32,723 nt of DNA from NCBI GenBank assembly GCA_046761005.1, contig JBHIFI010000020.1, positions 1-32,723 on the forward strand, written 5' to 3'. This DNA comes from JAGMCJ01 sp046761005. GTDB lineage: Archaea > Thermoplasmatota > Thermoplasmata > RBG-16-68-12 > JAGMCJ01. Of the stretch, positions 1-7,104 are shown in pieces. Below the pieces are notes generated by a model. It had not been told where the DNA came from. It searched no databases and saw only the letters and a list, made by a program, of their open reading frames with translations. Numbering within the stretch: position 1 is the first letter of the stretch; the number at the start of each line of letters is the position of its first letter. A program made the translations under genes and the position numbers.

Positions 1-2
1 GT

Positions 3-692
3 ATTCTAAATGACTATACTTCGGTGCATACAAATCGACCCGAAAGAGCGGAGTGTTTGATGGCGAGAGGTTCACTTCTCACACTCCAAAATCTGCACGA
101 ACAATCGTATGAGGCAAAGAAGCGGGCTGTTGAAGTCTGCGAAGAGAATCACGACGTCCTGAGGCTTGCGAACGCCTACAATGGTTTAGGTGTCTCTCTC
201 TATCATTTTGGGAAAAACGACCTGGCTCTTGAACATTTCAATCGCGCCATCAAGTTTGCTAAGAGAATTGGCGATCTGCTTTCCCAGGGATATCTTCTCT
301 TTAATACGGCTTCCGTTTATATCGAGATGCCACAACTGTCGAAAGCCCAAGAATATCTGGACTCCGCAAGAGAGATTTTTGAGCGCTTGGAAGAGAACAG
401 GATGGTTGCGATGACAGACCTTTCTTTGGCTTTTGTCCATTACGAGAGAGAAGAGCTTAACAAAGCGGACGAGCTCCTCCGATCACATCTTGAGCGGATT
501 GAAAAGCATGGCACATCATCAGATCTCATGACCTCCTTCAAGAAGGCGGCGGAATTGTACGAAGAAATGGGACGTACAAATCGAGCAAGAAAATGCTTTG
601 AGCTTGCCCTCTCCCTTTCCGAAAAACTTGCTCGGTCGGAGTTGTCATCGGATTTGCTTCGGGAATTCAGGGAGAGGAGCAAGCTAGACTAG
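3..692 (+). CDS. TPR-repeat protein, 5'-truncated by the window edge
   Basis: The reading frame is open to the first base of the window, so the N-terminus lies outside it; the first in-window start codon (GTG at 24) is probably internal. The roughly 230 visible residues are helical tetratricopeptide repeats: typical TPR signatures include ANAYNGLGVSLYHFGKNDLA followed by ALEHFNRAI, and a later repeat reading AAELYEEMGRTNRARKCFELAL. TPR arrays are protein-interaction scaffolds and in archaea are often attached to an N-terminal regulator or ATPase, but nothing in the visible part shows which. It converges on the next gene with 11 bp between the stop codons. The exact partner and role are unknown. 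Confidence 0.8.
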   Translation: MLNDYTSVHTNRPERAECLMARGSLLTLQNLHEQSYEAKKRAVEVCEENHDVLRLANAYNGLGVSLYHFGKNDLALEHFNRAIKFAKRIGDLLSQGYLLFNTASVYIEMPQLSKAQEYLDSAREIFERLEENRMVAMTDLSLAFVHYEREELNKADELLRSHLERIEKHGTSSDLMTSFKKAAELYEEMGRTNRARKCFELALSLSEKLARSELSSDLLREFRERSKLD

Positions 693-703
693 ATTCTTTG
701 CAG

Positions 704-964
704 TTACGTTATGTCAACCGCTGGTGGTCTTGGCTTGTCATTGGGATCAGTCGGGTCGGTACCAGCTTCGAATTCCTCTAGATTGGTGAAGTCATCGTTG
801 TCAGGGTCGTCGTCTGCGCCGTAGTTGAGATTCCCGAAGTATTCCAATTCCCACCAATCAGGAAGGCCGTCCTGGTCGGTGTCCTCTTCCGCTACAATGT
901 TCCTTGGCCCCAAACTCGCCAGAAGGAACAAGGCAAGCACACAAAGTGCTATTGTTGCTTTCAT
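704..964 (-). CDS. Small secreted protein with thrombospondin type 3-like calcium-binding repeats
   Basis: This 86-residue protein begins with a signal peptide (basic start, hydrophobic run ALCVLALFLLASLG, likely cleavage after VAEE or nearby). The rest is acidic and carries Asp-rich calcium-loop repeats of the thrombospondin type 3/dockerin-like kind: DTDQDGLPDWWE around residues 28-39 and DPDNDDFTNLEEFEAGTDP further on. Such loops bind Ca2+ and are common in exported archaeal proteins. The ATG has a strong GGGGGAG ribosome-binding site just upstream. It is transcribed divergently from the histidine kinase gene. The same kind of Asp-rich loop occurs in the ectodomain of the 1708-residue protein in this window. 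Precise function is unknown. Confidence 0.75.
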   Translation of the reverse strand: MKATIALCVLALFLLASLGPRNIVAEEDTDQDGLPDWWELEYFGNLNYGADDDPDNDDFTNLEEFEAGTDPTDPNDKPRPPAVDIT

Positions 965-1165
965 GTTCTCCCCCTTTTCTAGAATTGGTTTTGCTATGTG
1001 TCTTAGGACCTATAAGTAGCCAGTGTGAACATGTATTTTTTTCCAAACGATTCAAGAAACTATCAAACCATCTTCCCCAAACCATAATGAACCTTGCTCA
1101 AAAGGATTAAACCATATTGGCACAATTCCCAAGAAACCATACGCAAAAATAGGAGGATAGCACAG
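965..1165. promoter_or_regulatory. Divergent intergenic region with candidate promoters and the kinase leader
   Basis: About 200 bp separate the secreted-protein ATG from the preferred histidine kinase start. A TATA-like stretch (CCTATAAGTAG, near 1009-1018) reads as CTTATAGG on the minus strand and could serve the secreted protein. A T-rich block near 1032-1042 could serve the kinase. AGGAGG at 1151-1156 lies 9 nt before TTG 1166. No further gene is apparent. Promoter assignments are inference from position and base composition only. Confidence 0.35.
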
Positions 1166-2680
1166 TTGGTCTTGGAGAACACAAAAAAATTAAGGAGTAC
1201 CCTAGCCGCCTTGACTGCTGGCTCTGAGGACCAGCTCCTCAAAAGATTCGGGGAATGGCTTCAAAAATATTCGGAATCCCGAGATACAACCCTAGAAGCT
1301 GCTGTACAGGTAGTCATGCGGGAGATGTTCAGCACCTTGATCACCTCCTTGAGGACGGGAAGATACGAAGAAATTCTTGTCCAGCTAAAGAATCTGCCCT
1401 TCGATTTTCAAATTGAGCAAGTTGAGGCAGGGCTAAGGGCATTTAGAGCCATCCTAGTCCGCAAAGCAAACGATTCCCTCGAAGACCCAACATCAAAGCA
1501 TCGTGCTGTCGAGCTTATCTACAAAGACTTCGACCTCATACTAGACAGTGTTTCGAGACTGCAAGACAAGATGTACGCGCTACGCCTGGAGAAGGAAATC
1601 GAGAGAAAGACCGCAGAACTTCTTGAGGCTCAAGACCTCTACAAGGGACTGGTGGAGAATTCACCGATTGGTGTCTGCATCCTTCAGGACAACCAAATCA
1701 AATTTGCTAATGACGAGTTCGCGAGGATGGGGGGTTATACGAAAGAGGAGATCATAGGAATGGACTATCGCCAGCTTCTAACTCCTGAATCCTTGGAGGA
1801 GCACAAAGAAGGGATAGAGAGAAGGCAACGCGGTCTGGACGGTCCCCTGACCTATAGAGCCACGGCTCTAAGGAAAGATGGAAGCCCGATCGAAGTTGAG
1901 ATACATTCCGTTCCTACGGTATTCAAGGGAAAACCAGCTACGCAAAGCACTGTACGCGATATATCCAGAGAGAAAAAGATAGAACAACTCAGGCAGAGTT
2001 TTTTCTCCAACGTGTCACACGAATTAAGAACTCCTTTGACGACGATTAGCGGACACATCAAGTTTCTCTTGAGCGGAAAAAAGGGCAAGCTCGATCCTTC
2101 TCATAGGCAATTCCTTGAGGCTGCAAGTGAGGAGACCGATAAGCTCGACCGTATCATCGATACAATCCTAGAACTCGCCTCCCTGGACTCGAAATCCTTC
2201 AGACTTCATCTGGCTGATGTGGACATGACACGGGTCACGAGGAAGGTAGCCAATTCCAAGACTCCCCAGGCGAAGCAGAAAGACCTGACACTTGAGGTTA
2301 GTCTTCCAGACGGCTTGTCCCACATCGTAGGAGACGAAAGGCGACTCGAAATGCTCATGAACAACATAGTCGACAATGCCATCAAGTTCACGCCTGAGGG
2401 CGGAGAGGTGAGGATAGAAGGGCGTGACGAAGGGAGCAACGTAGTCATCGAAATATCTGACACAGGGATAGGAATAGCGAAGGAAGAGCAGTCGAAGATA
2501 TTTGACAGATTCTATCAGGCGGATTCCTCACCTACAAGAAAGTATGCAGGCGCAGGGTTGGGACTATCAATATGCAAGGAAATCGCGGACTTGCATGGTG
2601 GTCGAATCGAAGTGGAAAGTGATGTCGGAAAGGGATCCACCTTCAGAATACTCTTGCCAAAGGAAGGGAGACCAGAATGA
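1166..2680 (+). CDS. PAS-domain sensor histidine kinase
   Basis: This is a soluble two-component sensor kinase of about 504 residues. Counting from TTG 1166, a helical N-terminal region (1-150) is followed by a PAS domain (about 156-276), a HisKA dimerisation segment with phospho-acceptor His285 in SNVSHELRTPL, and a HATPase_c domain with N box (NNIVDNAIKFTP), G1 box (DTGIGI), F box (FDRFYQAD) and G2 box (GAGLGLSI). All boxes needed for ATP binding and autophosphorylation are present. No membrane segment is seen, so it should sense a cytoplasmic signal through the PAS or N-terminal region. TTG 1166 is preferred because AGGAGG sits 9 nt upstream; an in-frame TTG at 1094 would add 24 residues but lacks a ribosome-binding site. 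The stop overlaps the receiver gene as ATGA, so the two are co-expressed and probably partners. Confidence 0.9.
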   Translation: MVLENTKKLRSTLAALTAGSEDQLLKRFGEWLQKYSESRDTTLEAAVQVVMREMFSTLITSLRTGRYEEILVQLKNLPFDFQIEQVEAGLRAFRAILVRKANDSLEDPTSKHRAVELIYKDFDLILDSVSRLQDKMYALRLEKEIERKTAELLEAQDLYKGLVENSPIGVCILQDNQIKFANDEFARMGGYTKEEIIGMDYRQLLTPESLEEHKEGIERRQRGLDGPLTYRATALRKDGSPIEVEIHSVPTVFKGKPATQSTVRDISREKKIEQLRQSFFSNVSHELRTPLTTISGHIKFLLSGKKGKLDPSHRQFLEAASEETDKLDRIIDTILELASLDSKSFRLHLADVDMTRVTRKVANSKTPQAKQKDLTLEVSLPDGLSHIVGDERRLEMLMNNIVDNAIKFTPEGGEVRIEGRDEGSNVVIEISDTGIGIAKEEQSKIFDRFYQADSSPTRKYAGAGLGLSICKEIADLHGGRIEVESDVGKGSTFRILLPKEGRPE

Positions 2681-3045
2681 AAACAATTGTTGTCGTGGAT
2701 GATGAGCCAAAGATCCTGGAGCTCGTTGAGAGCATTCTGACTACAGAAGGATTTGAAGTGATCAAGGCCTTGAGCGGACAGGAATGCCTGGACTATGTGG
2801 CTCGGGAGATCCCAGACCTAATCCTCTTGGATATAAAAATGCCTGAAATGGATGGTTGGATGGTTTACAGAGAGCTCAGGGCGAACGAAAGAACGAAGGG
2901 AATTCCCATCGCAATGCTTACGGTGAAAGCTGATACCATTGACCGCGATGTTGCCCTCGATATCCTCGATGTCGATGACTATATCACCAAGCCTTTCTCC
3001 CCGAAGGACCTCGTTTCGAGAGTGAAGGACCTTGTGGGGAGCTAG
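2677..3045 (+). CDS. CheY-like single-domain response regulator
   Basis: A stand-alone receiver domain of 122 residues. The acidic pair D8/D9, phospho-acceptor D52 (in LLLDIKMPEMDGW), T82 and K105 (YITKPF) match the catalytic set of the CheY family, so it should accept phosphate from a histidine kinase. There is no output domain; it must act through protein contacts, as many archaeal receivers do. Translation is coupled to the upstream kinase through an ATGA overlap, which makes that kinase the likely phosphodonor. The 3' end faces the convergent regulator gene only 4 bp away. Confidence 0.92.
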   Translation: MKTIVVVDDEPKILELVESILTTEGFEVIKALSGQECLDYVAREIPDLILLDIKMPEMDGWMVYRELRANERTKGIPIAMLTVKADTIDRDVALDILDVDDYITKPFSPKDLVSRVKDLVGS

Positions 3046-3049
3046 AGCC

Positions 3050-4105
3050 TCAGTGTGAGGAATCAAATTCGCGCGCCAGAAGGGGACCGTACTCGTGATC
3101 TTTTGGTATACGGGCTCCGGCGAGAGAGAAAAGAACTCTCGTAGGGGGCTGTGAGAAGATTTCTTGCTCCCTATAGGCCTGCGCGAATATATCCATCTGC
3201 TTCTTGTATTCCTGATAGCTCGAAAAGGCGCTGATTCCCACGGCCTCATTCTTGTTCAAAGCGGAAAAGAAGGTTGTCCCGGCGATTTCCAGTAGGCTGG
3301 GAACGTAATACTTCAGCCCCTCTGACAATCTCGGATGAAATGAGCCATAGGTGAGAACAAGGAGTTCGATCCCCAAGTTCTTCAAATTGGGTAACTTTCT
3401 ATTTATGAGCAATTCCTCGTTTGCGAACCTTCTCCTTGCCTTGCCTATGGTCATCCTGGAGATTCCTAGAAGTTCTGCAAGCTTGACATCATTCAAATCA
3501 GGATTTTCCACTATGCCTTTCAGGACAACTTTCTCCTTTCTTCGTAGTCGGGTCGAACACATTTCACCGAGTACTGGTTTCTCATAGGCCCGACTTTTCC
3601 TAGACCAGAACATTCTACGCAAAAGGGGGTAGAAATCGAAAAGATTCAGAATATCTGAGAGATCGAATGGGAAAACTACGACTTGAAAACTTCTTTCGAG
3701 ATAGCCTCTTTCCCTGTATTTCTCCTCCAGGGCCTGGATGTTTTCCATTGCATCTGTGTAGTTTCTCGAAATTTGAATAAGAAGATCCTGACGTGGATCC
3801 ATGAGAACATATGTGAATTCAGGACGCCCAAGAATGGATTGAGTTAGAGCGATCTTCTCGTCAAACGAAGGAGCGGATGAAAGGGTTCCAAATGACACGA
3901 CAAGCATCTCGAACCCGAGTTTCTCGAATGCAGGCACTTGAACACCCCTGAGATAGTTCTCCCGTTCGAGTCTCCTCCTGATGGCCGTTACCGTTGTCTT
4001 CTTCATGTTCAGCTTCTTCGAAAGTTCCCTGTCCGAGAGGCGAGGGTCTCGAACGATTCCAGAAAGAACTTTCTTCTCGCTTTCCAGAAGATCACGCCTA
4101 GCCAT
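3050..4105 (-). CDS. Transcription regulator with two tandem winged-helix (Lrp/MarR-like) units
   Basis: This 351-residue protein is an internal duplication. Each half has a winged helix-turn-helix (about residues 9-52 and 189-232) followed by a similar alpha/beta segment; LGFEMLVVSFG (64-74) in the first half matches LGIELLVLTYG (244-254) in the second. The HTHs look like the Lrp/AsnC or MarR class (SDRELSKKLNMKKTTVTAIRRRLE; the second contains KLAELLGISRMTIGKARRR). Single-chain duplication of a normally dimeric regulator would give two DNA-binding heads per polypeptide. The start is ATG without a ribosome-binding site, and a TATA-like box about 29 bp upstream suggests a leaderless mRNA. The target is unknown; it is convergent with the kinase-receiver pair. 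Confidence 0.78.
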   Translation of the reverse strand: MARRDLLESEKKVLSGIVRDPRLSDRELSKKLNMKKTTVTAIRRRLERENYLRGVQVPAFEKLGFEMLVVSFGTLSSAPSFDEKIALTQSILGRPEFTYVLMDPRQDLLIQISRNYTDAMENIQALEEKYRERGYLERSFQVVVFPFDLSDILNLFDFYPLLRRMFWSRKSRAYEKPVLGEMCSTRLRRKEKVVLKGIVENPDLNDVKLAELLGISRMTIGKARRRFANEELLINRKLPNLKNLGIELLVLTYGSFHPRLSEGLKYYVPSLLEIAGTTFFSALNKNEAVGISAFSSYQEYKKQMDIFAQAYREQEIFSQPPTRVLFSLAGARIPKDHEYGPLLAREFDSSH

Positions 4106-4125
4106 GACATCTCATCATACGCTCA

Positions 4126-4140
4126 CCGAAATTTAAAGGT
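4126..4140 (-). promoter_or_regulatory. TATA box and BRE-like element of the duplicated-HTH gene
   Basis: On the minus strand this reads ACCTTTAAATTTCGG. The TTTAAAT core is centred about 29 bp before the ATG at 4105, the spacing expected for an archaeal leaderless promoter, and no Shine-Dalgarno precedes the ATG. Assignment is by position and sequence only. Confidence 0.5.
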
Positions 4141-4348
4141 AACTTGTCTGGAAAAGAGCTCTAGCATGTTTGTAACAAAGAGTTGCTGTAGATTCAATTT
4201 GCTTTCTGATAATCCCGTCTCCAAGAACTATTCACTAAGTTATCGCGATATCTATAACGATGGGCGAGATGCGAAGTTTCGTTATCATTTTGGAGACTCA
4301 TATGCAAAGATATTTTAGTTTTCAAGAAGCCAAATCATTGGTATTGGC
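4141..4348 (+). promoter_or_regulatory. Intergenic region with a 10-bp perfect palindrome and a TATA-like box, head of the signalling island
   Basis: No convincing gene is seen in these 208 bp. TATCGCGATA at 4241-4250 is a perfect palindrome inside a wider imperfect repeat (GTTAT ... ATAAC). GTTATCA at 4281-4287 resembles one half of the island palindrome described at 6262 and 14113. A TATA-like ATATTTTA at 4310-4317 lies about 35 bp before the TTG at 4349. Together these could form the promoter and operator of the first island transcript; this is inference. Confidence 0.35.
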
Positions 4349-4678
4349 TTGCGAAACGAGGGTAGCAATCGGAATAACGAGGAGAAAGGAAATCGAGTCA
4401 TCACGGTTGAGCTGGAATTTTCAAGAAAGTGGTCTCTCCAGAATTCAATTCCGATACTCAAGCATCTCATTTCTGAGTACCAAGACTTTCTCAAGTCGGC
4501 TAAAGCCCAGGATATGCCCTCCCGCACTGGCAAAGACGACGCAGTTCAGAAGCTAGATGATGTCAATCCACCATTCACTGGCGCAATGCCTCTCGCGGGT
4601 GACTATTTCCACAATGGAAGAGAATCGAAATATGAGAAGCGAAGGCCCTGCGATAAGGAGGAGGTGACACAAGAATGA
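4349..4678 (+). CDS. Small hypothetical protein at the head of the KaiC-like operon
   Basis: Up to 109 residues, with no family recognised. It is hydrophilic, with a helical stretch (LQNSIPILKHLISEYQDF) and a charged C-terminal tail. The only in-frame start candidate near the front is TTG 4349, without a clear ribosome-binding site; the first dozen residues may not be translated. Support for a real gene is its ATGA overlap with the next gene, the absence of stops, and the strong GGAGGAGGTGA ribosome-binding site for the next gene inside its 3' end. It could be a partner of the following pseudo-ATPase. A non-coding 5' leader is the alternative. Confidence 0.4.
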   Translation: MRNEGSNRNNEEKGNRVITVELEFSRKWSLQNSIPILKHLISEYQDFLKSAKAQDMPSRTGKDDAVQKLDDVNPPFTGAMPLAGDYFHNGRESKYEKRRPCDKEEVTQE

Positions 4679-5454
4679 TTGATTTCTTTCCGTCAAACTC
4701 CAGCGCGCTTCTTCTCGGTCCTCCAGGAGTGGGGAAGTTCGAGTTCTCGATCGACTATGTTGTCGACATACTTCAGAACAAAGGTAGGATAGTCTTTGTG
4801 GCAGTTGATCTGCACCCCGTTGAGATACGTCGATGGATAATGAGATACGGTGCCGACGTGCCAAAATGCGAAGGGAAGAACTTCCTCTTCGTGGATTGCT
4901 ATTCACACTCAGTTGATGATTCTCAAAACCTTTATGAAGACACGAAAACTCTGAAGGTTAACAGCCTAAGCAATATCGAGAGCATAGGAATGAACATCTC
5001 GAAAGCAGCTGAAAGACTGGGAAAGCCGGTACGAATCGTCTTCTACACGCTGTCCACATTATTCCTCTACAATCCCCCCCAAGCCATGGCAAAGTTCTTT
5101 CAAATGATTTCATCGCGTGTAAAAACGGAGTACGGTTTCATTCTTTACGTTCTTCATGAGGGTGTGCATGATGACAGAACGGTTCGCCTTTTGGAGTCCC
5201 TCGTTGATGGAGTTGTTCAGATGCGTTTTGATGATGATCTCAGGCGCGAATGGCGAATCCACCACTACAGGGGCAAGAGATACGACCCTCACTGGGTTCG
5301 ATTTGATGTCAATAAATACGCTTTCGTGACAGCGGTTGACGAAAAGCGATTGGTGAATGAATTCCTCGATTATGAGTATGGCCATAACCCTCAGAAAAAA
5401 ATGAAAGGAAAAGGTGCTGACCATATCATGGTTGAAGCTGATGCGCTCGGATAG
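4675..5454 (+). CDS. Degenerate KaiC/RAD55-like ATPase domain protein
   Basis: A 259-residue protein with a RecA-type core. The P-loop position reads GPPGVGKF: Gly-Lys is kept but the Ser/Thr that coordinates Mg2+ is Phe. After the next strand, where KaiC relatives carry the catalytic Glu pair (LEE or LEQ), this protein has FVAVDLHP, so no Glu. Overall layout and the C-terminal half (HEGVHDDRTVRLLESLVDGVV, a predicted late strand-helix element) parallel the N-terminal domain of the 1708-residue protein. It may bind nucleotide but probably does not hydrolyse it; a regulatory or adaptor role is inferred. ATG 4675 has GGAGGTGA 7 nt upstream and overlaps the preceding gene, so translation is coupled. 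Confidence 0.72.
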   Translation: MIDFFPSNSSALLLGPPGVGKFEFSIDYVVDILQNKGRIVFVAVDLHPVEIRRWIMRYGADVPKCEGKNFLFVDCYSHSVDDSQNLYEDTKTLKVNSLSNIESIGMNISKAAERLGKPVRIVFYTLSTLFLYNPPQAMAKFFQMISSRVKTEYGFILYVLHEGVHDDRTVRLLESLVDGVVQMRFDDDLRREWRIHHYRGKRYDPHWVRFDVNKYAFVTAVDEKRLVNEFLDYEYGHNPQKKMKGKGADHIMVEADALG

Positions 5455-5484
5455 AAGTGTCCTACCGAGAGGTGGTGGCAGAAA

Positions 5485-6240
5485 ATGGAATCCATCCTTG
5501 TGACACTCGGGTTGGTTGCCGGACTAGGGATTTCTACCGTTGGAATCTTTGGTGTCCTCAAAATGAGAAGCAATCTGTGGAAATCTCCGTTTGCCCTTTT
5601 TTTTGTTGCTGGAGTTCTCCTCAGCCTGAGTTCAACTATGCGAATCCTTTTTGAGATACATTTGATTCCACCGATCTTCCTGTCTTTGGAACTAACAATG
5701 ATGGTCTCCTTCCTCCTCCTGATTCTAGGCATTTCCCTCATTCTTCTGGTCCTTGCGAGGATTTACGGGGATTCGAGGTTTGGCACCGTCCTTCTTCCCA
5801 AGGACGCCTTTGCAAAGATGACTCAGAGACTACAGAGAATGTATGGCAAGACAGGAGCAAAGCACATCATGTATGCCCTCGGTAAGGACTCAGAATACGA
5901 TAGGGTGCAAGATATTAGGAGAAGGCTAAGGCTGGATAACAAATCCTTCCTCAGGTGGCTTCCAGACATTTTCTATTTGCTTGGATGGTCAGAGAAAACT
6001 GAGATAATAGAATATGTCCCCAGGGAAACACTTCTCCTGAGAACAAAGAACAATTTCGAGACTTACTATGCCCCTGAAGATGGATTGGTCAGCTGCAACT
6101 TCCTCGGGGGTTCTATAGCAGGACTTTCCAAGGCTATGCATCCTGGAATGGACTGCGAGGTTGTCGAAACGAAATGCCAGACACGTGGGGATGACTATTG
6201 TGAATTCGTCGTCAATTTCTTTCCCATCCCGGTGTGGTAG
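5485..6240 (+). CDS. Membrane protein with a C-terminal V4R-like sensor domain
   Basis: 251 residues. Three hydrophobic segments (about 5-27, 33-56 and 65-90) anchor the protein. The cytoplasmic remainder (about 100-251) resembles the V4R/XylR-N small-molecule-binding fold: it ends with a Cys-bearing hairpin, C224, C231 and C239 in DCEVVETKCQTRGDDYCEF, typical of V4R proteins, where the cysteines can bind metal or respond to redox. Known V4R domains sense small hydrophobic molecules and often pair with ATPases or regulators. The ATG has GAGGTGGT upstream, and the gene lies 30 bp after the degenerate KaiC-like gene in the same direction. It is a plausible input sensor for the neighbouring ATPases; the ligand is unknown. 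Confidence 0.7.
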   Translation: MESILVTLGLVAGLGISTVGIFGVLKMRSNLWKSPFALFFVAGVLLSLSSTMRILFEIHLIPPIFLSLELTMMVSFLLLILGISLILLVLARIYGDSRFGTVLLPKDAFAKMTQRLQRMYGKTGAKHIMYALGKDSEYDRVQDIRRRLRLDNKSFLRWLPDIFYLLGWSEKTEIIEYVPRETLLLRTKNNFETYYAPEDGLVSCNFLGGSIAGLSKAMHPGMDCEVVETKCQTRGDDYCEFVVNFFPIPVW

Positions 6241-6261
6241 ATCGACCTGTGTGATGACGGC

Positions 6262-6301
6262 TTATCAAAGGTGATAATCAGGTCGAAACTCCCATAATAA
6301 T
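6262..6301 (+). promoter_or_regulatory. Palindromic operator candidate TTATCAAAGGTGATAA plus TATA-like box
   Basis: TTATCA-AAGG-TGATAA (6262-6277) is an inverted repeat in the 90-bp gap before the first GTMKS ATPase. CATAATAAT at 6293-6301 is TATA-like and lies about 33 bp before the ATG at 6330. The palindrome matches 14 of 16 positions of the one at 14114-14129, and in both places the palindrome centre is about 27 bp upstream of the TATA centre. This marks a likely internal promoter of the island and a shared regulator site. Function is inferred. Confidence 0.55.
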
Positions 6302-6329
6302 CCCCTCTGGTAAAGAAAACTGGGAGCTG

Positions 6330-7091
6330 ATGTCTATGTCATCGCCATCCAAATTAGAAATCAAAGCAAACGAAAGAGTGAAGACATTCGTAGAGGGTTT
6401 TGATGAAGCCCTAGGGGGAGGAGTTCCAAAAGGCCATGTTGTTCTGATATCAGGGCTTCCAGGAACGATGAAATCTTCGTTCGCCTATAATATTCTCTTC
6501 CAAAATGCGGCCGATCGTGATTTGAGAGGACTGTACGTAACCCTTGAGCAGAAACGCGAAAGCATTCAGTCTCAGATGTATTCCATGGGCTTCACAAAAC
6601 AGAACCCGCAAAAGAACATCGAAATATTCGATATTGCCAGGATTAAGAGGGAGGCGGGGGAGAGGACCGAGGCAAAGTTCTGGATAGAATACATGAAGAA
6701 GGTGATCAACCTCAAGAGAAAGGTCTCCGACTTCGATCTCTTCGTTCTCGATTCTCTGGACGCCATGGAATTCCTGGAAAGAGCTGAAGGGAAAAGATCA
6801 CAGCTATTTCATCTCTTTGAGTGGCTTAGAGAATGGAATGTCACCGCTTTCCTAACAACGGAAGCACCATCAGAGCCCACCATTCAGGGACTGACTTCAG
6901 CGGAAAAACGAAATGAATCCGATTACCTCGCAGACGGCATCATACACCTCAAGATGCATCAGGTCAACGATGTGGATGTTCAAAGGAGAATAAGATGCAT
7001 CAAGATGCGGGGGACATGGCACGAGACAAGCTACTTCGCGCTGGTTTTCGAGAATGGTGTGTTCAGTATAACGAGACCGATGAGTACGTAG
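6330..7091 (+). CDS. KaiC/RAD55-like ATPase, GTMKS P-loop type
   Basis: A single RecA-type domain of 253 residues. It has the KaiC-family N-terminal signature (VEGFDEALGGGVPKGH), a P-loop at 42-49 reading GLPGTMKS, a catalytic-strand motif LYVTLEQ, a Walker B strand LFVLDSLDA (about 137-145) and the C-terminal motif DVQRRIRCIKMR. The Gly normally preceding the P-loop Lys is Met, and the second Glu of the KaiC catalytic pair is Gln; the other three GTMKS paralogues here share both changes. KaiC-like ATPases have been proposed as archaeal signalling hubs (Makarova, Galperin and Koonin, 2017). The gene begins a run of tightly spaced genes that continues to 13082. Confidence 0.88.
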   Translation: MSMSSPSKLEIKANERVKTFVEGFDEALGGGVPKGHVVLISGLPGTMKSSFAYNILFQNAADRDLRGLYVTLEQKRESIQSQMYSMGFTKQNPQKNIEIFDIARIKREAGERTEAKFWIEYMKKVINLKRKVSDFDLFVLDSLDAMEFLERAEGKRSQLFHLFEWLREWNVTAFLTTEAPSEPTIQGLTSAEKRNESDYLADGIIHLKMHQVNDVDVQRRIRCIKMRGTWHETSYFALVFENGVFSITRPMST

Positions 7092-7104
7092 GAGAAGAAT
7101 CATC

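Noticed and set aside
4241..4297. Third copy of the shared TTATCAAANNTGATAA operator
   Set aside because: Only one half-site (TTATCA at 4282-4287) matches; the partner half is not recognisable, so it was not counted with the two good copies.
3938..4556. Plus-strand open frames of 126 and 98 codons
   Set aside because: The first lies mostly antisense to the duplicated-HTH gene; the second overlaps the small 4349 frame with poor composition and no ribosome-binding site.
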